Source of the DNA: Combretum micranthum
Lineage: Eukaryota; Streptophyta; Magnoliopsida; Myrtales; Combretaceae
NCBI GenBank assembly: GCA_024138025.1
Contig: JAMXBD010001596.1
Location: forward strand, 271,716-335,715
Reading direction: 5' to 3'
Length of the DNA stretch: 64,000 nt
A model generated the notes under the pieces. The model was not told the origin of the DNA. It ran no database searches and worked only from the letters and a program-made list of their open reading frames with translations. This document shows, piece by piece, positions 24,891 through 35,896 of this stretch; position 1 is the first letter of the stretch; each line of letters opens with the position of its first letter. The translations under genes were made by a program, and so were the position numbers.

Positions 24891-27800
24891 AAGACTGTAG
24901 TGATGAGGGTAGCATTGATGAGCCAGAAAAGGTTGAAATATTGGTTACTAGGCGTGCACTTAATACACAGCTGAAGGAAGATTGCCAGGAGGAGCAGCGA
25001 GAGAATTTATTCCACACTAGAGGCTTGTGCAAGGGAGAGGTTGTAGTGTGATTGTCGATGGAGGAAGTTGTACTAATGTGGTAAGTACACTTCTAATTAA
25101 CGATTGGAGTTGCCTACTGTACCCCATCCTAGACCATACAAACTACAATGGCTTAGCGATTGTGGTGAGGTTAAGGTAAATAGGCAAGCTTTAATTTCTC
25201 TAACCATTGGCAAATACCATGATGAAATATTATGTGACGTCGTTCCTATGCATGCTAGTGATCTTCTATTAGGAAGACCTTGGCAATTTGATAGACAAAC
25301 AGTGCATAATGGCTACACCAATCGATACACTTCACCAAAGATGGCAGAAAAACTACTTTAACACCATTGTCATCCAAAGAAGTGTATGAAGACCAATGTG
25401 CTTTGGAAAGATTGAGAGAAGAGGCCGAAAGAAAAGAGCGTGAGAGTAGAAAAAGCACTTTTGAGAGAGAGAAGAAAAAGAGTGAAAATAAAGAGAGTGA
25501 TGAAAGTGAGTTGAGTGAAAGAAAGAGGGGAGTGAAAAGCAAAATAAAAATCGGCCTAGAGAGAAAAAGAGTAAGAATGTGAGCTTGATTGCTAGGACGA
25601 GTGAGGTTAGATATGCTTTGCATGCCAATCGACCTATATTTGTACTATTGTACAAAGGGGCTTGTTTGGCAACTAATGAGATTAACCAATCTTTGCCTAG
25701 TGTGTTTTCTGATTTATTGCAGGAATTTGAAGACGTGTTTCCTGAAGAGATGCCTAGAGGACTTCCACCTGTGAGAGGCATTGAGCATCAGATTGACTTC
25801 ATTCCTGGAGCTGTCATACCCAACCGACCTGCCTATAGAACTAATCCTAGTGAGGCGAAGGAGATCCAGAAGCAGGTTGAGGAGTTGTTGGAGAAGGGGT
25901 ATGTGAGAGAAAGTCTGAGTCCTTGTTCGGTTCCTGTAATATTAGTGCCTAAGAAGGACGGGACTTGGAGAATGTGTGTAGACTGCAGAGCCATCAACAA
26001 AATCACTGTAAAGTATCGTCATCCTATACCTAGGTTAGATGATATGTTGGATGAATTGTATGGTTCATGTTTGTTTACCAAAATTGATTTAAAATCTGGT
26101 TACTATCAAATTCGCATGAAAGTAGGCGATGAATGGAAAACTGCATTTAAGACTAAGTATGGTTTGTATGAATGGCTTGTCATGCCTTTTGGTCTTACAA
26201 ATGCACCTAGTACTTTTATGCGATTGATGAATCATGTGTTGCGTGACTACTTAGGTAAATTTGTTGTGGTTTACTTTGATGATATTCTGATTTACTCTAA
26301 GTGTCTAATGATCACGTTTTGCATGTGCGACTAGTGTTAACAAAGCTAAGAGAGGAGAAATTATATGCCAACCTTAAGAAGTGTAGTTTTTGCATGGATA
26401 AGGTTAATTTCCTAGGTTTTGTTGTCTCTAGTCAAGGAGTGGAGGTTGATGAGGAAAAGGTTAGGGCAATTAGGGAATGGCCTAGACCTAAGAGTGCTAG
26501 TGAAGTGCGGAGTTTTCATGGACTTGCTGGGTTTTATAGGAGATTCATCAAGGATTTTAGCACTATTGCTGCACCTTTGAATGAGTTAGTTAAGAAGAAT
26601 GTTGGATTTGTATGGAGTGATACACAAGAACTTGCTTTTAATGAACTTAAAGAAAAATTGTGTAACGCACCATTGCTTGCTTTGCCTGATTTTGATAAAA
26701 CTTTTGAAATTGAATGTGATGCTAGTGGTATAGGGATTGGAGCTGTTTTAATGCAGGATCACAGGCCACTAATGTACTTCAGTGAAAAGTTGAGTGGAGC
26801 GGCATTGAAGTATCCAACATATGACAAGGAGTTGTATGCCTTAGTGCGTGCATTGCAAACATGGCAGCACTACCTTTGGCCTAAGGAGTTTGTCATACAT
26901 ACCGATCATGAGAGTTTGAAGCATCTAAAGAGTCAAGACAAACTCAATAGGAGGCATGCGAAATGGGTAGAATTCATTGAGACTTTCCCATATGTGATCA
27001 AGTACAAGCAAGGTAAGGAGAACATTGTTGCTGATGCACTTTCAAGAAGGTACGCTTTACTAAATTCTCTTAGTACTTCTTTGCTAGGATTTGAATTGGT
27101 AAAAGCAATGTATCTTACTGATGATGATTTTTCTGGAGTATTTTCTGCTTGTGTTGATGGGACTGGAATTAATGATTACTTTGTATCCAATGGATTTCTA
27201 TTTAAAAAGAATAAGTTGTGCATTCCTAAAGGATCTGTAAGGGAATTGTTGGTTAAGGAAGCACATGGAGGGGGCTTAATGGGGCATTTCGGGGTAGATA
27301 AGACCTATGATATGCTACATGAACATTTCTTTTGGCCTGGCATGAGGCATGATGTGCATAAAATTTGTAAAACTTGCATTACATGTAAAGAGGCTAAATC
27401 TAAACTGCAACCACATGGGCTATATAAACCATTGCCTGTTCCTGATGAACCCTGGACTGCTGTGTCTATGGATTTCGTTCTTGGCTTGCCTAGGACTAGG
27501 AAAGGACATGATAGTATTTTTTGTGGTTGATAGGTTTAGTAAAATGGCTCATTTTATCCCATGTCATAAAACTGATGATGCAACATATATTGCTGATTTG
27601 TTCTTTAGAGAGGTTGTGCGATTGCATGGCATACCTAAAAGCATTGTTAGTGATAGGGATGTAAAATTTTTGAGTCATTTCTGGAGAGTTTTGTGGGGAA
27701 AGTTGGGAACTAAGCTTATGTTTTCGACTACCTGTCATCCACAAACTGATGGGCAAACGGAGGTGGTTAATAGAACTTTGGTTCAATTGTTGAGGGCAAT

Positions 27801-28368
27801 CATAGAGAAGAACATTAGGACTTGGGAGGATTGTTTACCATTTGTGGAATTTGCATATAATAGGGCTATTCATAGCACTACTCATTGTTCTCCATTTGAG
27901 ATTGTTTATGGTTTTAATCCTCTATCTCCTATTGATTTATTGCCATTACCGCCTAACAAGTTTGTTAGTTTTGATGCTGAATCTAAAGCAGATTTTGTGA
28001 GGAAGCTACATAAACAGGTGAAAGACCGGATTGAGCAACAAAATGCCAAGGTAGCTTCAAGGGTGAACAAAGGAAGGAGACCTATGATTTTTCAACCCGG
28101 AGATTGGGTTTGGGTTCATTTTCGCAAGGAGCGGTTTCCAATACAACGAAAGTCTAAATTGAGTCCAAGAGGAGATGGTCCATTTCAGATACTTGAACGG
28201 ATCAATGATAATGCCTATAAAGTGGACTTACCAGGTGAGTATAATGTTAGTGCAACCTTTAATGTTGCTGATCTTAGTCCTTTTGATGTAGGTGATGCTT
28301 TTGATTCGAGGACGAATCCTTTTGAGGAGAGGGGAATGTTACAGAAGAGCCAACGGTCCAAAGTTTAG
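24868..28368 (+). pseudogene. Element 1 Pol (protease, RT, RNase H, integrase), multiply frameshifted
   Basis: Pol is spread over several frames. The linker runs to a stop near 25051. The protease has motif DGGS at 25057-25068, then [13 protein letters not shown] charged K/E/R-rich spacer covers 25367-25582. RT covers about 25700-26300, with [20 protein letters not shown] and YFDD at 26272-26283. After a frame change near 26300 come the RT thumb, RNase H ([35 protein letters not shown]), the integrase HHCC finger ([14 protein letters not shown] to CKTCITC) and the core start MDFVLGLP. After another change near 27525 come [37 protein letters not shown] and the GPY/F module ([18 protein letters not shown]). 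A last shift near 28325 puts the tail out of frame (stop at 28368). At least six breaks make this copy non-autonomous if the sequence is right. No canonical chromodomain. Confidence 0.85.
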
Positions 28369-28859
28369 ATCCGAATCAACATGAAGACCAAGTGGCAACC
28401 ATGGAACCTCAAAGAAATTCAAGTCCAATAAGTTTTCCTCAAGGACCAATCACAAGAGCTAGAGCTAAGAAGATTCAACAAGCCTACAATAATCACTTCC
28501 AAGGCTTATTAGAGCATGCTAAGGATGAATCACAAGGTTATCAAGGCTTTGGAACAAGGATGGAGCAAGTATACTTCAATATTTTTCAAGTAATCATCAA
28601 ATAGAGCCAAGGAAAGCTGATTTGTGCAGAGAAACAAGAATGGCCGCCAGCCATTATCCCATGGCCGCCGGCCATGACTCCCCTGGCCAATTTTTCAACT
28701 TTACAATTTTGCTCCAGAATGCTCATGGCCGCCTGCCATCTTTGATTGGCCGCCAGCCAACATTTAGGACGTATTGAATTCATTGTTTTGACGTTTTGTT
28801 TTCCTTTGTTTGGTTTATAAACCTATTTGGTTGTTTGTTAAAGACAGATTATTGTTGAA
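28337..28859 (+). repeat. Element 1 right partial LTR (U3 plus start of R)
   Basis: Begins TGTTACAGAAGAGCC at 28337 after the polypurine run GAGGAGAGGGGAA. A TATA box (TTTATAAAC, 28814-28822) lies 20 bases before TGTTAAAG (28836). Homology stops after TTGAA at 28855-28859, where it joins reversed leader sequence. The 5' part holds an out-of-frame coding tail (GPITRARAKKIQQAYN, 28392-28604). U3 contains four copies of a GGCCGCCNGCCA motif (28642-28760). Confidence 0.85.
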
Positions 28860-28927
28860 AGCAAGAAACAAAAGATTAATAGAAAGAATGATATAACCTG
28901 ATCTAGAGCCTAGGCTCTGATACCAAA
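28860..28927 (-). other. Inverted leader fragment and primer-binding site of element 1
   Basis: Reverse complement of the leader segment 23023-23075 and of the primer-binding site (GGCTCTGATACCA at 28913-28925). It matches the forward copy except for a single base. It links the right partial LTR to the inverted full LTR. Confidence 0.85.
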
Positions 28928-29725
28928 TGATACGAGAACCTTCGTATTCACGCGTGAGAACCCCTTTGGATATTGCGAACCCCCAACACAATGAATAGAA
29001 AACCCACGGATGCCTTTGATTTCAATCTCTAAGAAGGATTAGATATCAGATTTGTCTTAGGTTGTTGATCTTAAAGAATTAGGATAACAAACCCTAATTG
29101 CGAAACACTCCACAAAGAAGGTGATCGATCTTCTTTGAATGTTCCTAAAGCATGTATTCTATCAAGAACACAAAGATTTCAAGCAAAAGCTTTGGTTTTT
29201 CATTCAACAATAATCTGTCTTTAACAAACAACCAAATAGGTTTATAAACCAAAACAAATGAAAACAAAACGTCAAAACAAGGAATTCAATACGTCCTAAA
29301 TGTTGGCTGGCGGCCAATCAAAGATGGCAGGCGGCCATGAGCATTCTGGAGCAAAATTGTAAAGTTTGAAAAATTGGCCAGAGGAGTCATGGCCGACGGC
29401 CATGGGATAATGGCTGGCGCCATTCTTGTTTCTCTGCATAAATCAGCTTTCCTTGGCTCTATTTGATGATTACTTGAAAAATATTGAAGTATACTTGCTC
29501 CATCCTTGTTCCAAAGCCTTGATAACCTTGTGATTCATCCTTGGCATGCTCTAATAAGCCTTGGAAGTGATTATTGTAGGCTTGTTGAATCTTCTAGCTC
29601 TAGCTCTTGTGATTGGTCCTTGAGGAAAACTTATTGGACTTGAATTTCTTTGAGGTTCCATGGTTGCCACTTGGTCTTCATGTTGATTCGGATCTAAACT
29701 TTGGACCGTTGGCTCTTCTGTAACA
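28928..29725 (-). repeat. Complete inverted LTR of element 1 (798 bp)
   Basis: Read on the minus strand it starts TGTTACAG at 29725 and ends CGTATCA at 28928. Together with 28337-28859 it forms inverted arms of about 520 bp around a spacer of about 345 bp. TGAAT (29726-29730) follows its outer end. Confidence 0.85.
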
Positions 29726-29730
29726 TGAAT

Positions 29731-29917
29731 CCTCTTTTCTTAATATGTTATTATATCTTCTTAAGCTTCATAATTCCATGTATGGTCCTCTAAATTTGTG
29801 AGAGCACGCCTTACATTTAATATAGAAGCTTTTGGGAATGGCTAAGGTTGTCATACTTAAGCTTTAATATTGAGTGTGGTGGACTGTTACGTTTAGAGTA
29901 CCTCTTAGGGCGTGACA
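29731..29917 (+). mobile_element. Family A LTR tail, continuation of 19736-22709
   Basis: Resumes the interrupted family A copy, with ACGCCTTACATTTAATATAG, AAGGTTGTCATACTTAAG and the terminal block ending GGGCGTGACA at 29917. The next bases (GAAAT) start a further family A tail. Confidence 0.65.
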
Positions 29918-30659
29918 GAAATGGTAGTGGTGTAGGCACTTGTATCAACTACAAAATTGTGTGTGGGTGGGCACCTGTATCAACCATAATGTAAATGAGA
30001 AAAATTGAAATCTATGGTCGTATGGGACTTAAAACACCTAACCCCAAATGGAGGGCATAAATCCATTCAACATAAGACTCCCGAAAGTCTTATGTATTGA
30101 ATGCTCACGTGCTTATGCATTTCATATGGTTGTTAATATAAATTGCCTAATATATATTGCTTATTGAGCATTTAATTTTGGAAGTGAAACCTATTAAGCT
30201 CTTAAGCTTATACCCCTATAGTTTCCTGTTGCAGTATGAATATTTATGGCTATTCCCGAGAGGCTACTTTCCTTAGGTACAACTTTTGGAATTTAAGGAG
30301 CTTTTTGAAGAAGTCGGGACCTAAATGTTAGGCATAGACTTCTAGTTGAATCTTCTTAATTATATATAAATATGTTTATGTAAGAGACTTTCAAGGACCT
30401 AAGAACTCTTAATATTTTTACGGGGTATGCCCCTTAGTTCATGTAATAGATTAATCTGAATATAACTATTATGATTTACATTCTTATCGCTATGTATGTC
30501 TCCTTAAGCTATTTCAATTCAAAGTTTAGTTCCCTATATATTGAACGTGAGCCTTACACCCGGTGTTTAAACTCATGAAATGACTAAGGTTGTCATACTT
30601 GAGTTTAGATATCGAATGTGGTGAACTATCGCGTTTAGGGTATCCTTTGGGGCATGACA
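29918..30659 (+). mobile_element. Older family A LTR tail
   Basis: Diverged copy with AAATGGAGGGCATAAATCC, CCTATTAAGCTCTTAAGC, ACACCCGGTGTTTAAACTC and the end GGTATCCTTTGGGGCATGACA-type terminus at 30659. It appears to be the target into which the preceding copy inserted. Confidence 0.6.
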
Positions 30660-31931
30660 GCAGCACACTACAAGAATCTTCCCCTCGAGCCATAAACAGA
30701 GAAGTTTTTCTCATAACTTCTTATTCTTAAATCTTGATCTGAATTGAATTGGTTTAATCTCCTTATCTATCTATTTTTAAAACATTGAGGACAATTTTTC
30801 ATTTAAGTGTGGGGGAAGAGATTAGCAAGACTGAGGGGAAGATATGAAATAGATATGAAATAAAAGTTATGTTTTAAAGAATAGAGTATTGGTGCTGATT
30901 AAATATCATTTTTCTCACACTTAACAATAGGAAATTAATGAAATGGTTAAAATTTGACCAAATTTTTTTGAAAATTTAGAATGAAATAACCAATGAGCTC
31001 AATGAAACAGTTTATGAGAATCATCATGAGATTGAGTTAAGTTTACTTTGCTTAAATCACTTTGCATATATTCATGTGGAATAGTTTTATTTGTTATTTA
31101 ATTTGGAATTTTGGAGCTGAAATTAGCTTAAGGTCCTTAGTAAGGTTACTCAATTTCCTTGAAAAAGCTTAAATGACCTATATGTTTTTTCAAATTAGTC
31201 ATTTTGAGAGTCGTGTAATCTCTCATGGTGGATCCAATGATGATTGTAACTTAATGATTTTTCATTGTGCTCTATATAAACAAAACTAAACAAAAAAAAT
31301 TGAAAAAAAATGAAAACCAATGTGCTTAAGATTGAAATAGACATGGGTTGGTCCCTTAGAAGAGTAACTTCTTGTCCTCTCTTTCAATTTTAAATAAGCC
31401 ATAAAAAAATGTGAAAAGAAGCGAGCACCCATCCAGAGGAAATGAAAAAAAAAGAAGGCAAAAACCTTTCCCTCTAAAGCTTCAAGGTACATAAATAATC
31501 AACAAAGATAAAATAAAAAGCACACATAAGGAAGAATATTCAGGGTATGATCTAATGTACATGCCTTCATTTTTTATTATGATGCTTAGAGAAGTGATTA
31601 AGGAACTATATACTTATACATATAAGAGGATAAAGTTGATTGAGTTTCTTTCTTACTTTGATTGATCTTTTGAATAATTTTTACTTTAGGATTCTTAATT
31701 AAACAATGAGGGTAAAAGCTAATCTACTTAGATAAACTTTGTGATTTTAGAGAAAGTAGATTTAGCACAATTATTGAAATGATTGAATATTTAAAGTGCT
31801 AAGGTGATTTTGAGCTTAACCTAATCTGGTCAAATTTTCCATTTATGACTCATCTTCTTATTTAAAGAGCCTTTCCTAATTTGAAATGATGTTTGTTTGA
31901 GGACAAGCAAAGGCTTAAGTGTGGGTGAATT
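30660..31931 (+). mobile_element. 3' non-coding part of another LTR element (Athila/Tat-like, tentative)
   Basis: No coding frame. Two phrases characteristic of the 3' non-coding region of plant Athila/Tat-type elements are present: ATTGAGGACAATTTTTCA followed by TTTAAGTGTGGGGGAAG (30785-30818), and TTGAGGACAAGCAAAGGC followed by TTAAGTGTGGGTGAATT (31898-31931) directly before a TGATAAG LTR start. Lineage assignment is from memory of such motifs. Confidence 0.4.
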
Positions 31932-32477
31932 TGATAAGTTAAATTTACTCTATTCTTTTCATAGGAATTCAAGCGCATTTTGATGTATTTTTTATTAAAT
32001 TCCTATAAAGCTAGTGCTTTTAATGCTAAATTATTGTTTTTTCAACTCCTTGAATCGAAAGAAGAAGAATCAAAGTGTTTTTAATTAGATTTAGAGATAA
32101 AACAGCAGCAAAAGTGAAGAATAGAATTGTTGCTTCTTGAATAATACCAATTGAGGCCAAAATGTAAGGCAAAATAAGCAAAAATCGGTTTGTTGCACCC
32201 TAAATTTAGCCCTCGACATAACCTTCAACACTTGTCTTGAGGAGATCATCCTAAACTTAAAGAAAGCTTTTTATCGTGCCTCAATGTCGTGCCACAAATT
32301 TGACCTATGACAGTTGCTGAAGTGAAGTATAGACTTTCGCCTTACTCGTGTCGTGCCTCAAATCATCAAGCATCGAGCTTTCGAAGCACTCAATTTAGCC
32401 TTCAATGGAAGAATGGATAGAAACAATAGGGTTTTACTAGCTAAAGTCAAGCCTTATCTTTAATGCAACACTCGAAC
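31932..32477 (+). repeat. Partial LTR starting TGATAAG
   Basis: Begins TGATAAGTTAAATTTACTC right after a purine-rich GTGTGGGTGAATT tract and is cut at 32477 by a family A LTR. No partner LTR is in the window. Confidence 0.4.
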
Positions 32478-35404
32478 TGTGACGCCCCGAAGGGTACCCT
32501 AAACATGGCAGTCCGCCATACATAATACTAAAGCCTAGGAACGACTATCTCAGTCATGTAAAGGCTTCCATATCATGTAAAGGCGTACATCACAACCAAG
32601 GGAACGCATCGAAGTAGTGCAATTTATATTGATAATAATTAAGTAACAAGGCAAGGAGAATACTTATCATAATATATAAACATGTTAAATTACAATTCTT
32701 AGGAGCATATCCCTCTATTGTCTTCAAACGAATATACGTCTTACAATTTCCAAAACACTAACATGGAATACATTACATATAAAGAACCTTATAAAATAAC
32801 TTCATCTTATGTTTCCATCGTTTTCATAAAAGCTTAACATCATTCCATGACTTCCCTGACATCATGATCCTCAATTTAAGCCACAGGTATACTTGTTTCA
32901 ACAAAATCTATAGTGGTACAAGCTACAACTAGCTTAGTGAGATATATCTTTTCATTCGCACCATGTTTTCAAATAAGTTCGTTTAGATTTTTACACGTAT
33001 GCTATGTGTACAATGCAACAATCACATGATTACACAAATATATATAGTTATCCAGAAACCATATATAGAACAGATTTACCCTTCCGTATCGAAGGTTAGG
33101 AAGTTGATGATGAAGATCCCCGATCTTCTACTGCTAGTCCTCAGGTTCCCACCCAAAGCATTCGGTTGGCTCGGCTCCAAACCTAGAGTCGCATACCTCG
33201 GGCGATTTGGATGCTCTAGGAAGGAACATAGCCCGTGTCACAGCACGATAACAGCCAATCTAACTCTACACGTAAGAGTAGCAGCCTTCTGAAAGAGATG
33301 TGACTCGATGGATGCTATGCGTGAGCGTTTTATTTTTCTTAAGCCAAACTTTATTAAGGTTTATTAGGGGGTGATCAATCAATTTAGCAAATAATAAGCA
33401 GTCACACAAGTAAGTAAACAAAAACACATAAACAAATAGTTTGAAGTTGCGATATTATTAATTCTCATTTCTCGCATAAACAAAAAATCACATATATACA
33501 TATCCCCGAATTCCATACATATCCATTTTTATCTTTTCTCATTTCTCGCAAAAACTCACTCATCCATTTTACGATCTTCTTAGTCGTAGTATTCCTCAGG
33601 AAGGGTAATCTCGTATCTTTCGTCACTTAGATAAAAGAAATAACCAGGATGAGTATTTCGTAGAAATTCTACATAAACTTTTTAATTCTATTTCACTATA
33701 TTCGTCAAATTCGTATAGAATGAAATTCCAATTTAAAATGGCCATAATTTGCTCATTTCAACTCGGAATTTTGCATATAATGTATTGTTTTCTAACTATT
33801 CGAAAAGATCCATCCATTTCCAAAGTTATCTTTATCATATAAGGTCATTTGTGTTTCGAAACGTTGGGTACAGATTTAAAACGGATATTTCTAGATTTTT
33901 GCAAAACTATTTTTCTAACTCAACTTCATTCAAAAATCATTTAGTAAATATATATATATATATATATATAATTGATAAATCCCTTGGGTATATATATATA
34001 AGCTTACTTTATATGCAAAAATTCTAATAGTAGTGCCTCAATAATTTATTTCATAAAACAATTCATTTTGAGTTGTTAAAACTTTAACTTTGGCAATTTC
34101 TTTTCAAGTATTTTGAAGAAACTTTATATTTTCATAGATTATTATAAATGAGTATATTCTTATTTTATTTTCTTCATTCCTTTTTCCAAAACAAGTAAAT
34201 TTTCCTTTAACCTTAGTCTTTTATAAATTTTACTTCTAGTGATAAAAGGTCAAAGTTATCAAAAGTGTATTAAGTTGTTAAAAACCTTTTTATAAATTTG
34301 TATTTAGAATGGTTTTAGAAAATTAATCTTTTCTTCTTATATTTATTATTTAAAATATAAGTTTTTGTTTTCTAAAACTTGTTCTTTTATCTCCTTTGAA
34401 AAGAATCCTCTTTATTGATGAAATCCTTTGTTTTTAATCTTATCTTATTTATATTCTTTGAAAATAAGTTTCTTCTTTAGAAACTTGAAAATAATTATTT
34501 TCCTAAGTGGCTTTATAACTTTATGGGTTGAATTTATATTAACTTTGAAAACTTGTTTGTTTCTTAGTTTTGTGATGGAGTTAAAAAGAGTTTAATCTTA
34601 AGCTTTTTGTGAAAACTAACAAATTATTTTACTAAGACTTAGGTATCATAATATAGAAAGAAAGTATTTATTTCTTATATTTTCTTGGTAAAGCTATCTT
34701 TGTTATTTAAGAAAACTTTGAGAAAACTAATATTACTCTATTTCTATATTGTTGATAATAACTCTATTATTTTGTGACAAGTTACATAATAGAAAATTTA
34801 GTTTTAAGTTCCTTTAATAAAATAAAATTCTACTTTTAAATTAGTTGAGACAATGTCATTATGTAGATGCAAGTATTATGAGCATGTAAAATAATAAGAA
34901 CATGAGGAAATACTATAAACAAATAATAATAAGCAAAATAATAAAAATAATGTAAAGTAGATATGACTAATAAAGTACCGATAGTAAGAAAATACGTGGA
35001 TAATTGTGATATGTGTTATTTTTACTTACCAAAAAATTATAAAACTGATATTTTTGAAAACCTTATAAAACTGATATTTTTGAAAACCTTATATTTTTAT
35101 GAATCTAACGGTATATCTAGAATATTTTTACTATTTCGAGCCTTGGGACACGCTTTTCAAGAACTGTATCTATTAGGGTTCAAAACGATTTGCGATTTTA
35201 CTAATATGATCTTTTTAAGCTTCCTTAAGCTATTACGAACTATTCTATATACTAATCTCTTACTTACATTCTTAGGGTTGTGAACACGGGATTGTTGGAC
35301 TTAAACTATTACATCTAACTAGGGTTTTGTTGACGTTAGGGTTTCCGGTTGACCTTCTGATTAGGGTTTAAGCTAAACCGATTACAAAACTTTGGGGGTT
35401 TACA
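32478..35404 (-). mobile_element. Family A LTR, internally shortened, minus strand
   Basis: Ends TGTGACGCCCCGAAGGG on the left and GGGGGTTTACA on the right, the two family termini. At 2,927 bp it lacks the promoter block present in the 4.4-kb copy. Flanking pentamers are CGAAC and CAATG, so there is no target duplication. Recombination or deletion after insertion is likely. Confidence 0.75.
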
Positions 35405-35896
35405 CAATGTGACTCACTTTGTGATATGCATGAATCAGTTAATCTAATTCTTAACATGTGATTAAGATATTTTTAAGGCGATCACAAAATTTGCAGACAC
35501 TCCATCATGATAATAAAACACAAGTTTAATTAATAACAATTCACGTCTTGATATACTTAGTATTCTTTCAACCAACATTATCATGCATATTCCATTTTCA
35601 TCTTTTTTTACTTCTACTACCTCTAGCTACAAGCACAAACAAGTACGAAAAAGTAGGAGATAAACTCATTCGGCCATTCTTGCCAAAATCCTTCACTAGT
35701 AATAGCTCTCCGAATATGGATCCTCCAAAGCTTCATCACCTAAACAAAACAAATACCTAGAATGAGTATTTCATGGAAGTTTTATTTAAACTTTCTTATT
35801 CTACTCTAGTATTTATGTTAAAATTCAGATGGAAGGAAATTATAACTTAAAATAGCCATAATTTGCTCATTTTAACTCGGAATTTTGCATATTATA
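35405..35896 (-). mobile_element. Older family A LTR, segment left of the solo LTR
   Basis: Minus-strand family A sequence (CAATGTGACTCACTTTGTG, GCCATAATTTGCTCATTTTA, AACTCGGAATTTTGCATATT). It continues at 40301-42501 and is split by the solo LTR at 35897-40295. Confidence 0.7.

Larger units (their letters stand above)
22710..29725 (+). mobile_element. Ty3/gypsy element 1, aberrant composite with inverted LTR
   Basis: One unit flanked by TGAAT duplications. Order on the plus strand: LTR 3' part only (22710-23007), primer-binding site, leader, gag-pol, polypurine tract, LTR 5' part only (28337-28859). Then come the reverse complements of a short leader (28860-28912), a primer-binding site (28913-28925) and a complete 798-bp LTR (28928-29725). 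The two partial LTRs overlap by only about 24 bases, which lie just downstream of the TATA box and so probably mark the start of R. The partial and complete LTRs are about 97-99 percent alike by eye, so the copy is young. It sits inside a family A LTR. Confidence 0.85.

Noticed and set aside
28860..28930. Autointegration as the origin of the inverted LTR
   Set aside because: The internal junction is not at an LTR terminus and shows microhomology. Strand transfer by integrase would join the CA end of an LTR.
14764..29922. A single family A LTR spanning 14769-29917 with matching target duplication
   Set aside because: Flanks are CACTA and GAAAT, and the left and right parts overlap in family coordinates, so they are two copies.
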